Assembly: GCA_022768005.1 (NCBI GenBank)
Contig: JALEMF010000020.1
Location: 1-49,811 of the forward strand
Direction: 5' to 3'
Origin: Bacteroidales bacterium
GTDB taxonomy: Bacteria > Bacteroidota > Bacteroidia > Bacteroidales > Muribaculaceae
DNA: 49,811 bases
The translations under genes were made by a program, and so were the position numbers. Positions 24,176 through 33,852 of this stretch are shown here, in pieces. The notes below the pieces were generated by a model. The model was not told the origin of the DNA. It worked only from the letters and a program-made list of their open reading frames with translations, and ran no database searches. Numbering within the stretch: position 1 is the first letter of the stretch; every line of letters begins with the position of its first letter.

Positions 24176-27100
24176 ATGAAAGGAACAAAACTAATAGCGA
24201 AAATATTCACCTGCATTGTTCTCCTCGGAGCAATGAGCATCGCCACGTCTTGTTCCTCAAAAAAAAATACTGCAGCTTCAAGGAATTACACTGCTTTTAT
24301 CACCAAGTACAACATTTACTACAACGGTGATACCCACTACAAGGAAACGCTTTCAGAGATGGAGAAAACCTACGAAGATGACTACACCACCTTTCTATAC
24401 ACCCACCCTGCACAAGCTCATGCGAACGAGAAAGCACCACAGCCAAGCGGCGACTTCACTCGCTCTATCGAAAAAGCACAGAAAGCTATCCAATTAAGGT
24501 CTATCAAGAAAAAGCCAAAGAAAAAATCAGGAAAGAAAAACGATGCTGCTTACAAGGCTTGGATGAAACGAGATGAGTACAACCCTTTCCTCCACAACGC
24601 ATGGATGATGATGGGACGTTCACAGTTCATGAACGGTGACTTTCTTGGCTCGGCATCAACATTTTTCTATATTTCAAAGCACTTCACATGGCTGCCGGAG
24701 ACTGTTACTGAGTCAAAGCTATGGCAAGCAAGAAGTTACTGCTCTATGGACTGGCTTTACGAGGCGGAAGTTATAATCACAAGAATAAAGCAGGACGACC
24801 TGACAAACAAAAAACTTAAATATCTCTACAACGTCACTTACGCAGATTATCTGATTAAAAGCGGAAAGTACGAACAGTCCGTTGACTACCTCAAAAACGC
24901 TGTCAGTTTCACAAGCGGTGCGCAAAAGTCAAGACTTAACTTCCTCTTGGGGCAAGTTTACACCCGTATCGGCAAAAAAGCCGAAGCGTACAAGGCTTAC
25001 GGCGATGCAGGAAAATGGAACGGCGCTACGTACCGCACTAAATTCAACGCACGAATCAAGCAGAGCGAAGTGTACGAGGGTGCTGACATCACGAAGGAAG
25101 TAAATTCACTCAAGAGAATGACAAGGTACGCCAGAAACAAGGAATACCTCGACCAGATATATTACGCAATCGGCAACCTTTACCTATCCCGCTGTGACAC
25201 CACGGAGGCTATCAAAAACTACGAACTGGCAGCAGAAAAAAGTACACGCAATGGTATTGACAAAGCCATCTCGCAAATCACTCTCGGTGAACTGTATTTC
25301 GCCAAGCAGAAATACGACAAAGCGCAGCCGTGCTACGCCGAAGCCGTACCGCTATTGCCGGAAACTTACCCTAACTATAAACTTCTCAAAAAACGCTCCG
25401 ATGTACTTGACGAGCTTGCCATCTATTCCCAAAACGTAGTTCTGCAAGACTCACTCCTGCGCCTGTCACACTTGGACAAGGAGCAGCAACTTGACGTAAT
25501 ATATCAGATAATAGAACGGCTCAAGAAGAAAGAAAAAGAAGAGGAAGAAAATGCCAAACGTGAAAGTTATCTCGCAGAGAAAGCCTCTGAAGGTACGGGA
25601 CTGAGAGATAACGGCAACTCCGCCCCTACCCAATTCACCCTTAACACGGACAAAGCATGGTACTTCTACAATACTGCCACCCGAAATGCAGGTAAAACCG
25701 AATTCCAGCGCAAATGGGGTAGCAGAAAACTTGAAGACGACTGGCGCAGAAGAAACAAGTCGTCATTTAACTTTAACGACTTCGAAGAAAGCACCACCGA
25801 TGAAAATGCAGACAGTGACAGCGCAGATAATAGCGATAACACTGAAGACAGCACCACTGTTAATTCTCCGGAAGACGAAAAAGCCGCTAAGGAAAAAGAA
25901 GCACACGAAGCCGACCCGCACTTCCCGGAATACTATCTTAAGCAAATCCCAGCCACTGACGAAGATCGTGCTACGTCACACGAAATTATCCAGGAAGGTT
26001 ACTTCAATATGGGACTTATCCTCAAAGACAAACTTGAGGACTACACCGCCTCTATGATGGAGTTTGACAGCCTTATGATCAAGTACCCTGAAAACAAGTA
26101 TAAACTCGATGTTTATTACAACATCTACCTTATGTTTATGCGCAAAAACGATATCAGACTCGCTAACAGGTACCGCAACATCATCGTATCCGAATTCCCG
26201 GACTCTCCTTACGGCATCGCTATGCGTGACCCTAACTATATAGAAAATCTGAAAGTGATGGAAGAACGAGAGGAGCAAATTTATGCCGATGCATACAATG
26301 CTTACCTCGAAAACAAGAATAAAGACGTACATGCCGCCTACGAAATGATGCAGGAACAGTACGCTACCAGCAAACTTATGCCTAAATTTATGTTTATCGA
26401 TGCACTTGCTTACGTCACCGAAAACAATCCGGACCTATTCAAAGAGCGACTAAAGTCTATGCTTGAAAAGTACCCGGACACCGACATTGCACCTATCGCC
26501 TCTTCTTACCTCTCAGGACTGGCTAAAGGCAGAAAACTCAACACCGGAGGTACAAACACTCGCGGTATGATTTGGGACATAAGACTGTCTAACGACTCCA
26601 CTCTCGCTGAAAACACGGAAGCGGCTGAATTCGAACTGAATCCGGAAGACAAACAGCTATTTATACTCCTCTTCCCAACAGACACCGTCTCACCTAACGA
26701 ACTGCTCTACAAAATAGCACGACATAACTTCACGTCATTCGTCGTCAGCGACTTTGACCTTGAGATGATGAATTTCGGACGTCTCGGACTCTTAATAGTA
26801 AAAGGCTTTAACAATCTTGCAGAACTAAACAACTACCGCAGAGTGATGGCAACAAGTACAACCTTGCAACTGCCGCGACAAGTACGCCCGGTCATCATCA
26901 GTGTAGGTGACTTTGATAAACTAATCAAAGAAGGTCGTTCATTCGAGGAATACTTTAACTTTGCCCGTCAGCAGATGTATATTTCCGCCGAAGAAAACGT
27001 TTTACCGCCGGAAATCTACGGTCCGTCGGAAGGATACGATGAACAAAATGCCGTCACTGCTCCGGAACAGGAAGAAACAGTAAACAGTGCCGAGCAAAGC

Positions 27101-27409
27101 AATACTCCGCAACAAGAAGAAATGCCGGAATCAACCCAAGAGCCGGCACAATCTGCTCCACAGCCCGTGCAAGCATCTCCTGCACCTGCAAAAGTAAATA
27201 CAGAGCCTGCAAAACAACCGACTGCAGAGCCTAAAGCGGAGCAAACAAAAAAAGAAGCAACTCCACAAAACGGCAATAATGCTAAAAAGGAAAATAAAAC
27301 CACCACAAAGCCTGACACAAAGAAAAAGCCGGAAGCACCTAAGAAAACAACTCCGCTGCCTGAATATCCAACCGGCAGTGAAGGTGATGACGACCCTCTA
27401 CTGAACTAA
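24176..27409 (+). CDS. porW: PorW/SprE-like TPR lipoprotein of the type IX secretion system
   Basis: This 1077-residue protein has a signal peptide ending in lipobox ATSC (Cys at residue 26). Just after it, the segment RNYTAFITKYNIYYNG is the hallmark opening of the PorW/SprE family. Numerous TPR-like helical pairs follow (e.g. LKYLYNVTYADYLIKSGKYE, ISQITLGELYFAKQKYDKA), then a conserved C-terminal domain (ELLYKIARHNFTSFVVSDFD). The last ~110 residues are a low-complexity Pro/Glu/Gln/Lys tail. In Porphyromonas PorW and Flavobacterium SprE, this outer-membrane lipoprotein connects the PorKN ring with the Sov translocon and is required for T9SS export and gliding. The tail is an oddity that may be lineage-specific. 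It serves the five T9SS-tagged proteins found in this window, at least by prediction. Confidence 0.88.
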   Translation: MKGTKLIAKIFTCIVLLGAMSIATSCSSKKNTAASRNYTAFITKYNIYYNGDTHYKETLSEMEKTYEDDYTTFLYTHPAQAHANEKAPQPSGDFTRSIEKAQKAIQLRSIKKKPKKKSGKKNDAAYKAWMKRDEYNPFLHNAWMMMGRSQFMNGDFLGSASTFFYISKHFTWLPETVTESKLWQARSYCSMDWLYEAEVIITRIKQDDLTNKKLKYLYNVTYADYLIKSGKYEQSVDYLKNAVSFTSGAQKSRLNFLLGQVYTRIGKKAEAYKAYGDAGKWNGATYRTKFNARIKQSEVYEGADITKEVNSLKRMTRYARNKEYLDQIYYAIGNLYLSRCDTTEAIKNYELAAEKSTRNGIDKAISQITLGELYFAKQKYDKAQPCYAEAVPLLPETYPNYKLLKKRSDVLDELAIYSQNVVLQDSLLRLSHLDKEQQLDVIYQIIERLKKKEKEEEENAKRESYLAEKASEGTGLRDNGNSAPTQFTLNTDKAWYFYNTATRNAGKTEFQRKWGSRKLEDDWRRRNKSSFNFNDFEESTTDENADSDSADNSDNTEDSTTVNSPEDEKAAKEKEAHEADPHFPEYYLKQIPATDEDRATSHEIIQEGYFNMGLILKDKLEDYTASMMEFDSLMIKYPENKYKLDVYYNIYLMFMRKNDIRLANRYRNIIVSEFPDSPYGIAMRDPNYIENLKVMEEREEQIYADAYNAYLENKNKDVHAAYEMMQEQYATSKLMPKFMFIDALAYVTENNPDLFKERLKSMLEKYPDTDIAPIASSYLSGLAKGRKLNTGGTNTRGMIWDIRLSNDSTLAENTEAAEFELNPEDKQLFILLFPTDTVSPNELLYKIARHNFTSFVVSDFDLEMMNFGRLGLLIVKGFNNLAELNNYRRVMATSTTLQLPRQVRPVIISVGDFDKLIKEGRSFEEYFNFARQQMYISAEENVLPPEIYGPSEGYDEQNAVTAPEQEETVNSAEQSNTPQQEEMPESTQEPAQSAPQPVQASPAPAKVNTEPAKQPTAEPKAEQTKKEATPQNGNNAKKENKTTTKPDTKKKPEAPKKTTPLPEYPTGSEGDDDPLLN

Positions 27410-27413
27410 TAAA

Positions 27414-27515
27414 ATTACGCAGGCAAAGAGCCTTGACGAGGATCTAACTGTCGGAAACACCATATAAGGGAAGCGATGTACGGTCCGTGCAATGCTTGTG
27501 ACTTGAATTATGAAC
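27414..27515 (+). repeat. Modular hairpin repeat, copy G (degenerate)
   Basis: It begins with ACGCAGGCAAAGAG, as in copy C. It continues with a broken hairpin 1 (CCTTGACGAGG), CTGT, then AACACCATATAAGGGAAGCG, a decayed form of AACACCGTATAAGCGAAGCG of copy E. It ends near GTGACTTGAATTAT, also present at the end of copy E. The stems contain several mismatches, so this looks like an old copy. Confidence 0.65.
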
Positions 27516-27603
27516 TAACTGCCACAAAAAGCGCCACATATTGACATATTCAGCATATTTATCACCAAAATTCTATAAAACCATACAAATTTAGAAAAAA
27601 TTA

Positions 27604-27634
27604 TTGCAAATCACTCATAAAATTTATACTTTTG
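27604..27634 (+). promoter_or_regulatory. Promoter of the LRR protein gene
   Basis: The -33 TTG is at 27604-27606 and the -7 TACTTTTG at 27627-27634, with a 20-bp spacer and 46 bp to the ATG at 27681. Confidence 0.7.
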
Positions 27635-27680
27635 CAACAGATTCAAAAACCATTACTAACATTTCTCCATAAAAGGACGT

Positions 27681-29996
27681 ATGAAAACAACTCTACTTAA
27701 ATTTTCATTTTTACTTGCCGGGTTGTTAACCGCTGCAAGTTCGTACGCAGAAGATGCTGAAATCAAAATGACCACATCGGCTGCTGCCGGTACTGAACTA
27801 CGTATCTATTCTCTTCCTTACAATTCCGCCACTATCACAGGTGCTGACAAGGGAGAGTATTTCGGTACATATCTCTCTAAAGGTCCGGGTACTGAAATCA
27901 CTATCACCGGTGATATTGAACAACTCGAAGTTTACGGCTGCTCGCTCACTGACATCAACGTGGTTAAAGCACCGGAATTATCAATTCTCAAATGCTACAA
28001 AAACTCACTCACTGCCCTTAACCTGGACAACTGTAGCGCACTTGAAATCCTTGACTGCAAAGAAAACTCCATCTCATCACTGGACTTGTCAAAATGCAGT
28101 AAACTGAGCGAAGTAAATGTAAGCAAAAATGTAATCACTTCACTTAAACTTGACGTCCTCGGCGAACTTAAAAAGTTATGTTGCGGTGACAACAAACTCG
28201 CTGCTCTTGACGTAACCGGCTGCCCGGTTCTCGCTGACCTTCAAGCAGAAAACAATCTACTCACGTCACTTGACCTCAGCGGCAACTCAGCACTATGGTG
28301 GGTACACATCTTCGGAAACAAATTCGAAGGAGCAAACGTTGAGAACTTTACTTCTAAAATCCAAGTTTCCGCACAAACACCGGGCATGCTTTACCTCGTT
28401 GACACTAAAAACGACAATGAAGGCAATAAATTCTACGTTAAGGACATTCAAGCTCTTCAAGCAAAAGGCTGGAGCACTTGCGACTACCTCGGCGGCACTG
28501 ACAGCGGATATATGACAGGTAGGTTCTACAACGGTATTGACTACGTTCCTACTGTAAGCGCACAGACTATCACATTCACCACTTCTCGCACTATTGGTTC
28601 TACCGTAAAGCTCAGCATTTCAACCGATAGCGATATTACAATCGAAGGAGTCGCTGAAACAGATTACACCGGTAGCAACAAGACTTTCACACTTACTTCA
28701 CAGACTGTAACTATCAAGGGCGACGTGACAGACTTTGAATGTCCGGGCAACGATATCACATCTTTGACTATCACTCCGAACTCAAAACTTTCAAGCCTTG
28801 ACTGTCAGAACAATCAAATCGAATCACTTGAAGTTATAGGCGCAGCGTCAATGACACAATTACACTGCCAAAAAAATAAAATCAGCCACTTGGACATCAC
28901 GGACTGCGTAGGTCTGTACCGCGTTGACTGCTACCAAAATACTCTTGCAGGTGACGAAATGACTGCATTTGTAAACTCACTATGCGATGGAACAAAAAAC
29001 AATCCATACCTCTTCATTATCGACACTAAGGCTGCTGCAGGCAGCGAAAGCAACGTTGCCACAAAGGCTCAAGTAGCAGTAGCAAAAGGAAAAGGCTGGT
29101 CGATTTTTGACTACTCAAATGGTGACCGTTGGGGTATGGGCGTAGCATACGATGGCTCTGATGACGCTTCAACACCTACACTTCCGGAACAATACTTCAC
29201 TATCACAAAGCCGACTAAAGACTATGTGATGATGACTGTGAAATTCGTTGATTCCTCTTATACGCCTACAGTTGAAGGCGGTGAAATAACAGGTTGGAAC
29301 GGCGAATCACTCACAGTAAAATTCTCTGAAGGCGAAACAGTAAAAGTTTACGGTGACGCCAAGTTAATCCAAGTACTTTACTCACAACTTTCAGCTATTG
29401 ACGTAACAAATCTTCCGAACCTTGAAGAACTGAACGTCGCACTGAACGATCTCCCATCTCTTGACGTAAGCAAGAACTCAAAACTTGAGACTTTGAGCTG
29501 CGAAATGAACCTTCTCACATCACTTGACCTATCAGGCTGCCCTGCACTTGACTTCCTCAACTGCTACGGCAACCAAATCAAAGGAGATGAAATGACAGCA
29601 ATGGTAAACTCACTTCCTACACGCAGTTTCAGCCGTTTCGGACAGTTTATCGTAATTGACTCAGACTATGCAAGCGAAGGTAACGTTTGCCTCACTTCAG
29701 ACGTAAACATCGCTACAAACAAACTCTGGTTTACTTACGACCTCCACAGCAGTGGTGACAAGCAAATCTACGAAGGATCCGCAGGCGTTGAAGGAATTTC
29801 AGCCGACAAAGCAGGCTTACAATTTGATAGCGCATCACAGACAGTGACTGCCGCAGAAGGCGAAAGCATTGAAATATATTCTGCAGCAGGTGCACTCGTT
29901 GTTAAGAACGCTGCAAACACAGTGAACGTATCAGAACTCGCTCACGGTCTTTACATCGCAAAAACATCAAAACAAGCACTTCGCTTCGTGAAATAA
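27681..29996 (+). CDS. Leucine-rich-repeat surface protein with T9SS C-terminal sorting domain
   Basis: This 771-residue protein has a signal peptide (GLLTAASSYA-EDA). Three blocks of short leucine-rich repeats of the LxCxxNxLxxLDLSxC type occur at roughly residues 90-200, 355-410 and 565-625. Each is preceded by a beta-rich segment with TVTIKGDVTDFECPGNDI-like strands. The blocks resemble one another, so the protein is a three-fold internal duplication of a beta-plus-LRR module. It ends with a short T9SS sorting domain (IEIYSAAGALVVKNA..HGLYIAKT..LRFVK). Such LRR proteins are usually adhesins that bind host or bacterial surface proteins, but the ligand is not knowable from sequence. It has its own promoter and terminator and stands as a single-gene unit. 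Confidence 0.85.
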   Translation: MKTTLLKFSFLLAGLLTAASSYAEDAEIKMTTSAAAGTELRIYSLPYNSATITGADKGEYFGTYLSKGPGTEITITGDIEQLEVYGCSLTDINVVKAPELSILKCYKNSLTALNLDNCSALEILDCKENSISSLDLSKCSKLSEVNVSKNVITSLKLDVLGELKKLCCGDNKLAALDVTGCPVLADLQAENNLLTSLDLSGNSALWWVHIFGNKFEGANVENFTSKIQVSAQTPGMLYLVDTKNDNEGNKFYVKDIQALQAKGWSTCDYLGGTDSGYMTGRFYNGIDYVPTVSAQTITFTTSRTIGSTVKLSISTDSDITIEGVAETDYTGSNKTFTLTSQTVTIKGDVTDFECPGNDITSLTITPNSKLSSLDCQNNQIESLEVIGAASMTQLHCQKNKISHLDITDCVGLYRVDCYQNTLAGDEMTAFVNSLCDGTKNNPYLFIIDTKAAAGSESNVATKAQVAVAKGKGWSIFDYSNGDRWGMGVAYDGSDDASTPTLPEQYFTITKPTKDYVMMTVKFVDSSYTPTVEGGEITGWNGESLTVKFSEGETVKVYGDAKLIQVLYSQLSAIDVTNLPNLEELNVALNDLPSLDVSKNSKLETLSCEMNLLTSLDLSGCPALDFLNCYGNQIKGDEMTAMVNSLPTRSFSRFGQFIVIDSDYASEGNVCLTSDVNIATNKLWFTYDLHSSGDKQIYEGSAGVEGISADKAGLQFDSASQTVTAAEGESIEIYSAAGALVVKNAANTVNVSELAHGLYIAKTSKQALRFVK

Positions 29997-30022
29997 CATA
30001 GACAAATAAAACCATTAATTTC

Positions 30023-30060
30023 AAAAAGGTGCGCACGATATCCGCTGCGCACCTTTTTTG
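30023..30060. terminator. Terminator after the LRR protein gene
   Basis: GGTGCGCA (30028-30035) pairs with TGCGCACC (30046-30053), flanked by A5 and T6. It lies about 27 bp after the stop codon. Confidence 0.9.
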
Positions 30061-30070
30061 TATTCAGTAA

Positions 30071-30166
30071 AGGACCAATAGCGAAGGTCTGTCAGTGGTA
30101 GAGCAGCCCATATCACCCTTTTTGACTTTGTCATCCTTTTAGCCATAGCTACACACCCTTTTTTGT
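30071..30166 (+). repeat. Possible degenerate hairpin repeat, copy H
   Basis: A short hairpin GACC..GGTC (30074-30076 region with 30086-30089) is followed by CTGTCAG, as after hairpin 1 of copy E. A pyrimidine-rich segment with TGACTTTG (30123-30130) resembles the leader of copy B (4219-4226). The central core is absent, so membership of the family is uncertain. Confidence 0.35.
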
Positions 30167-30199
30167 AGCACCATTATTCATAAAGTCCGAGAAAATTTG

Positions 30200-30207
30200 T
30201 AACTTTG
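30200..30207 (+). promoter_or_regulatory. -7 element for parC and following genes
   Basis: TAACTTTG lies in the context AATTTGTAACTTTGCTAC, 43 bp upstream of the ATG at 30251. No clear -33 TTG at the expected distance. Confidence 0.65.
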
Positions 30208-30250
30208 CTACATAATAAAAGCGAGCAGCACATTCCTAAGCAAAACTAAC

Positions 30251-32920
30251 ATGGCAGACGACGAAATTTTTGACAACACCACTATTGACAATAACGATAA
30301 GCAAAACGAAGATAATCGCCCGGTGGCTGAAAATACCGACATTGTAAAACATCATTTACGAGGTATGTTCCGCAACTGGTTTCTTGAATACGCTTCGTAC
30401 GTTATCATAGAGCGTGCCGTTCCACATATTGACGACGGACTTAAACCAGTACAAAGGCGTATCCTCTACTCTATGGAGACGCTTGATGACGGACGTTACA
30501 ACAAAGTGGCTAACATCGTTGGTAACACGATGCAGTACCACCCTCACGGTGATGCATCTATCTACGACGCATTAGTGGGACTTGGACAAAAAGAACTGCT
30601 TATCGACACTCAGGGTAACTGGGGTAATATCCTTACCGGTGCTTCTGCCGCTGCCGGTCGTTACATCGAGGCAAGGCTTTCAGCCTTCGCACTTGAAACT
30701 CTGTTCAACCCTAAAATCACGGAATGGACTCCTACATACGACGGACGTAAAAACGAACCTATTGTATTGCCCGTCAAATTTCCTCTACTGCTATTTCAGG
30801 GAGTGGAAGGTATTGCCGTGGGTCTGTCTTCTAAAATCCTGCCGCACAACTTCAATGAAATACTTGACGCAGCTATCTCGTACCTCAAAGGCGAAGACTT
30901 CGTCTTGTACCCGGATTTTGTGACAGGCGGATTTATTGACGTCACTAAATATAATGACGGTGAAAGAGGAGGCAGCGTGAAAATCAGAGCCAAGATTGAA
31001 AAGGTTGACAACAAGACTCTGGCTATCACTGAAATCCCTTACGGAAAAACTACCGGCGCAGTTATCGAATCTATCCTCAAAGCTTTCGAAAAAGGCAAAA
31101 TAAAAATACGCAAAGTTGATGACAACACCGCTGAAAATGCACTCATCATCGTACACTTGCTTCCCGGCACGTCTTCAGACAAAACTATTGATGCCCTTTA
31201 CGCATTCACGGACTGTGAAGTATCCATTTCACCTAACTGCTGCGTAATATCAGAAGAAAAGCCACACTTTATCGGTGTTAGCGACGTACTCCGACACAGT
31301 GCCGACACTACAAGGAAACTGCTCGGAAAAGAACTGCAGATAAAACTTGACGAAGTTATTGACAAACTTCACTTTGCTTCACTTGAAAAAATATTTATTG
31401 AAAACAGAATTTATAAGGATAAACAATTCGAGGAAAGTGAATCCATGAATTCCGCTATCGCTCACGTAAGAAGTCGCATAGAAAAACTCGTTAAGAACCC
31501 TATACGCCCTATCACCGATGACGACTTGCTCAAGCTGATGGAAATAAAGATGAAACGCATCTTGAAATTTTCTTCGGAAGAAGCGGATAAAATCATTGCG
31601 CTGCATAACGAAACCATCACTGACCTCCGCAACAAACTTGAACACCTCACGGAATACACCATTGAATGGTATCAGTCACTTAAAGATAAATACGGTGACA
31701 ACTACCCTCGACACACTGTAATCCGCGGTTTCGACAGCATTGAGGCGTCAACCGTAGCGGAAGCTAATGAAAAACTTTACATCAATCGCGAAGAAGGCTT
31801 TATAGGAACATCACTCAAGAAAGACGAGTTCGTGTGCAACTGTTCTATGCTTGACGACGTGATTATCTTCTACAAAGACGGAAGATACAAAGTCATCAAG
31901 GTTGCAGAAAAAGTTTTCGTGGATAAAAACATTATCCATATCGCCATCTTCAAGAGAAACGACACGCGTACTATCTACAACGTCATTTACCAAGACGGAA
32001 AAGGCGGCACTTACTATATGAAACGCTTTGCTGTCACCGGTGTCACTCGCGACAAAGAGTACAACGTCACTCAAGGCAAGCCGGGAAGTAAAATATCCTG
32101 GTTTTCCGCCAACTCTAACGGCGAGGCAGAAGTAGTAAAAGTAACTTTAAAGCCGAAGCCGAGATTGAAGTCACTGCACATTGATGTAGATTTCAGCCAA
32201 CTCGCTATCAAAGGAAAAAATGCACAGGGAAATATCGTCACTAAAAACGAAGTGTACCGCTTTACACTCAAAGAAAAAGGCGGCTCTACACTCGGAGGCT
32301 TGAATATATGGTTTGACCCTGACGTATTGAGGCTGAACACAAACGGCTGCGGTATTTTGCTCGGAGAATTTTTCAACGATGACCAAGTACTTGTAATCTT
32401 AAACAACGGAGAATACTACACTTCAAGTTTTGACATCTCAAACCACTATGATGACAACATTCTCCGTATTGAAAAATTTGATCCGAACAAGGTGTGGACA
32501 GCAGTACTGTTCGATGCAGACCAAGGATACACTTACATCAAGCGTTTCACCTTTGAATCTTCAAGCCGCCGACAAAGATATCTTACCGATAATCCGGAAT
32601 CAAAGTTGATTATTCTCAGCGACGAACCAGGTGCAAGATTTGAAGTGATATTTGACGGTGCCGATAGTTTCAGAGAACCGTTGACAGTTGTGGCACAGGA
32701 CTTCATCGGCGTAAAATCATTCAAGGCAAAAGGTAAGCGACTCACTACTTTCTCTTATTCCGAAATTAAGGAGTTAGAGCCGATAGACGTACCGGAATCG
32801 GAAACACCGGAAGATGAAGAAACTTCCGATGACACCGAAGAAACTATTGATGACACTGCTCCGGAACAGACGGATCAAGAAATTATTGATGAAATTAACG
32901 GACAGAAAAGACTATTCTAA
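30251..32920 (+). CDS. parC: DNA topoisomerase IV subunit A (ParC)
   Basis: This 889-residue protein has a type IIA topoisomerase A domain from about residue 34 (HLRGMFRNWFLEYASYVIIERA). The HPHGDASIYDALVGLGQ region is at 97-113 and the active-site Tyr138 is in AAGRYIEARL. The C-terminal part has the beta-pinwheel-like repeats (DGRYKVIKV, DGKGGTYYMKR) and ends in an acidic tail (about 845-880). Length and the NWGNILTGASAAAGRY loop match ParC rather than GyrA in Bacteroidetes. It forms topoisomerase IV with ParE and separates linked daughter chromosomes. The position equivalent to the E. coli quinolone-resistance Ser is Ala here, which I believe is common in the phylum rather than acquired. 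ParE is not in the window. DUF3316 and S41 genes follow at 15 and 59 bp. Confidence 0.93.
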   Translation: MADDEIFDNTTIDNNDKQNEDNRPVAENTDIVKHHLRGMFRNWFLEYASYVIIERAVPHIDDGLKPVQRRILYSMETLDDGRYNKVANIVGNTMQYHPHGDASIYDALVGLGQKELLIDTQGNWGNILTGASAAAGRYIEARLSAFALETLFNPKITEWTPTYDGRKNEPIVLPVKFPLLLFQGVEGIAVGLSSKILPHNFNEILDAAISYLKGEDFVLYPDFVTGGFIDVTKYNDGERGGSVKIRAKIEKVDNKTLAITEIPYGKTTGAVIESILKAFEKGKIKIRKVDDNTAENALIIVHLLPGTSSDKTIDALYAFTDCEVSISPNCCVISEEKPHFIGVSDVLRHSADTTRKLLGKELQIKLDEVIDKLHFASLEKIFIENRIYKDKQFEESESMNSAIAHVRSRIEKLVKNPIRPITDDDLLKLMEIKMKRILKFSSEEADKIIALHNETITDLRNKLEHLTEYTIEWYQSLKDKYGDNYPRHTVIRGFDSIEASTVAEANEKLYINREEGFIGTSLKKDEFVCNCSMLDDVIIFYKDGRYKVIKVAEKVFVDKNIIHIAIFKRNDTRTIYNVIYQDGKGGTYYMKRFAVTGVTRDKEYNVTQGKPGSKISWFSANSNGEAEVVKVTLKPKPRLKSLHIDVDFSQLAIKGKNAQGNIVTKNEVYRFTLKEKGGSTLGGLNIWFDPDVLRLNTNGCGILLGEFFNDDQVLVILNNGEYYTSSFDISNHYDDNILRIEKFDPNKVWTAVLFDADQGYTYIKRFTFESSSRRQRYLTDNPESKLIILSDEPGARFEVIFDGADSFREPLTVVAQDFIGVKSFKAKGKRLTTFSYSEIKELEPIDVPESETPEDEETSDDTEETIDDTAPEQTDQEIIDEINGQKRLF

Positions 32921-32935
32921 CACCTCTGCTTCAAA

Positions 32936-33793
32936 ATGAACCGGCACTTAATAATATCACTGCTTACAGCACTTGTATCACTTACAGCAAAAGCCTCGGA
33001 AGATACGGACTCGCTGAGAATAATTCGCCCCGTGACTTCTGCATACACTATTGAAGCAGGCTCTGCCAAAATCACGGACACGTACCTATCACCTCTCAAA
33101 TACACCGGCGAAACATTCGCTTTCGGCTACGAAAGATTTCAAGCCATGAAATTCAACCCGGAAAAGTGGATAATGCAACTCCGCATTTATGCCGGACTTG
33201 ATTACACCGAAAGTCCGGCACAAAACGTCAATATGTGGGGCTTCGGATTAAGTGCATCATGGGATATGATGAGAAGATACACCGTCACAGATGGACTGAA
33301 ACTCGCCGCGGGCGGCATCACTTCTCTGAACCTCGGTGCATTATACTCTACAAGAAACGGCAACAACCCTACGTCTGCCAAAGCTTCGTGGAACGTAGGA
33401 CTGACAGGTATGGCAACATACAACCTCAAAATAAAATCGCTTCCTATAACGCTGCGCTACCAGCCTACACTGCCCTTAGCAGGAACTTTTTTCGCCACAG
33501 AGTACGACCAACTGTATTATGAAATATATCGCGGTGATACAAAAGGCATTATGCACTTTTCCCATCCGTTTAACTATTTTCAGCTTGACAATGTCCTCAC
33601 AGCAGATATCCGTTTCGGCTCAACAGCACTGAGAATAGGCTATCACGGAATATTCACCTCTACCAAAGCACACCACATAGTGTGCAATATGAGTACACAC
33701 AGCCTCGTCATCGGTATTTCCGGAGAATGGATCAGCCTCCATTCAAGCAAAAAAATTACCGACGACACCAAAATCATTTCCGCATACTACTAA
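32936..33793 (+). CDS. DUF3316 family exported protein
   Basis: This 285-residue protein has a signal peptide (LLTALVSLTAKA-SED). The mature part consists of alternating hydrophobic/hydrophilic strands with aromatic residues near strand ends. Examples are WIMQLRIYAGLDYTESP, FGLSASWDMMRRYTV and LRIGYHGIFTSTKAHHIV, a pattern expected for a beta-barrel-like or outer-membrane-associated protein. The combination of TDTYLSPLKYTG near residue 45 and the final WISLHSSKK strand fits the Bacteroidetes DUF3316 family. Function is unknown. It starts 15 bp after parC and probably shares its transcript; I see no functional connection to topoisomerase IV. The TYLSPLxYxG motif is what I rely on for family naming. 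Confidence 0.75.
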   Translation: MNRHLIISLLTALVSLTAKASEDTDSLRIIRPVTSAYTIEAGSAKITDTYLSPLKYTGETFAFGYERFQAMKFNPEKWIMQLRIYAGLDYTESPAQNVNMWGFGLSASWDMMRRYTVTDGLKLAAGGITSLNLGALYSTRNGNNPTSAKASWNVGLTGMATYNLKIKSLPITLRYQPTLPLAGTFFATEYDQLYYEIYRGDTKGIMHFSHPFNYFQLDNVLTADIRFGSTALRIGYHGIFTSTKAHHIVCNMSTHSLVIGISGEWISLHSSKKITDDTKIISAYY

Positions 33794-33852
33794 TCAGACT
33801 TAAATTCACATCACCGAACTATCCTACTGATTAACAGAAATCTACACGAATA

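Noticed and set aside
30544-30597. Acquired quinolone resistance in ParC
   Set aside because: The Ala at the position of the E. coli resistance Ser appears to be the normal residue in Bacteroidetes ParC, so it is not evidence of a mutation.
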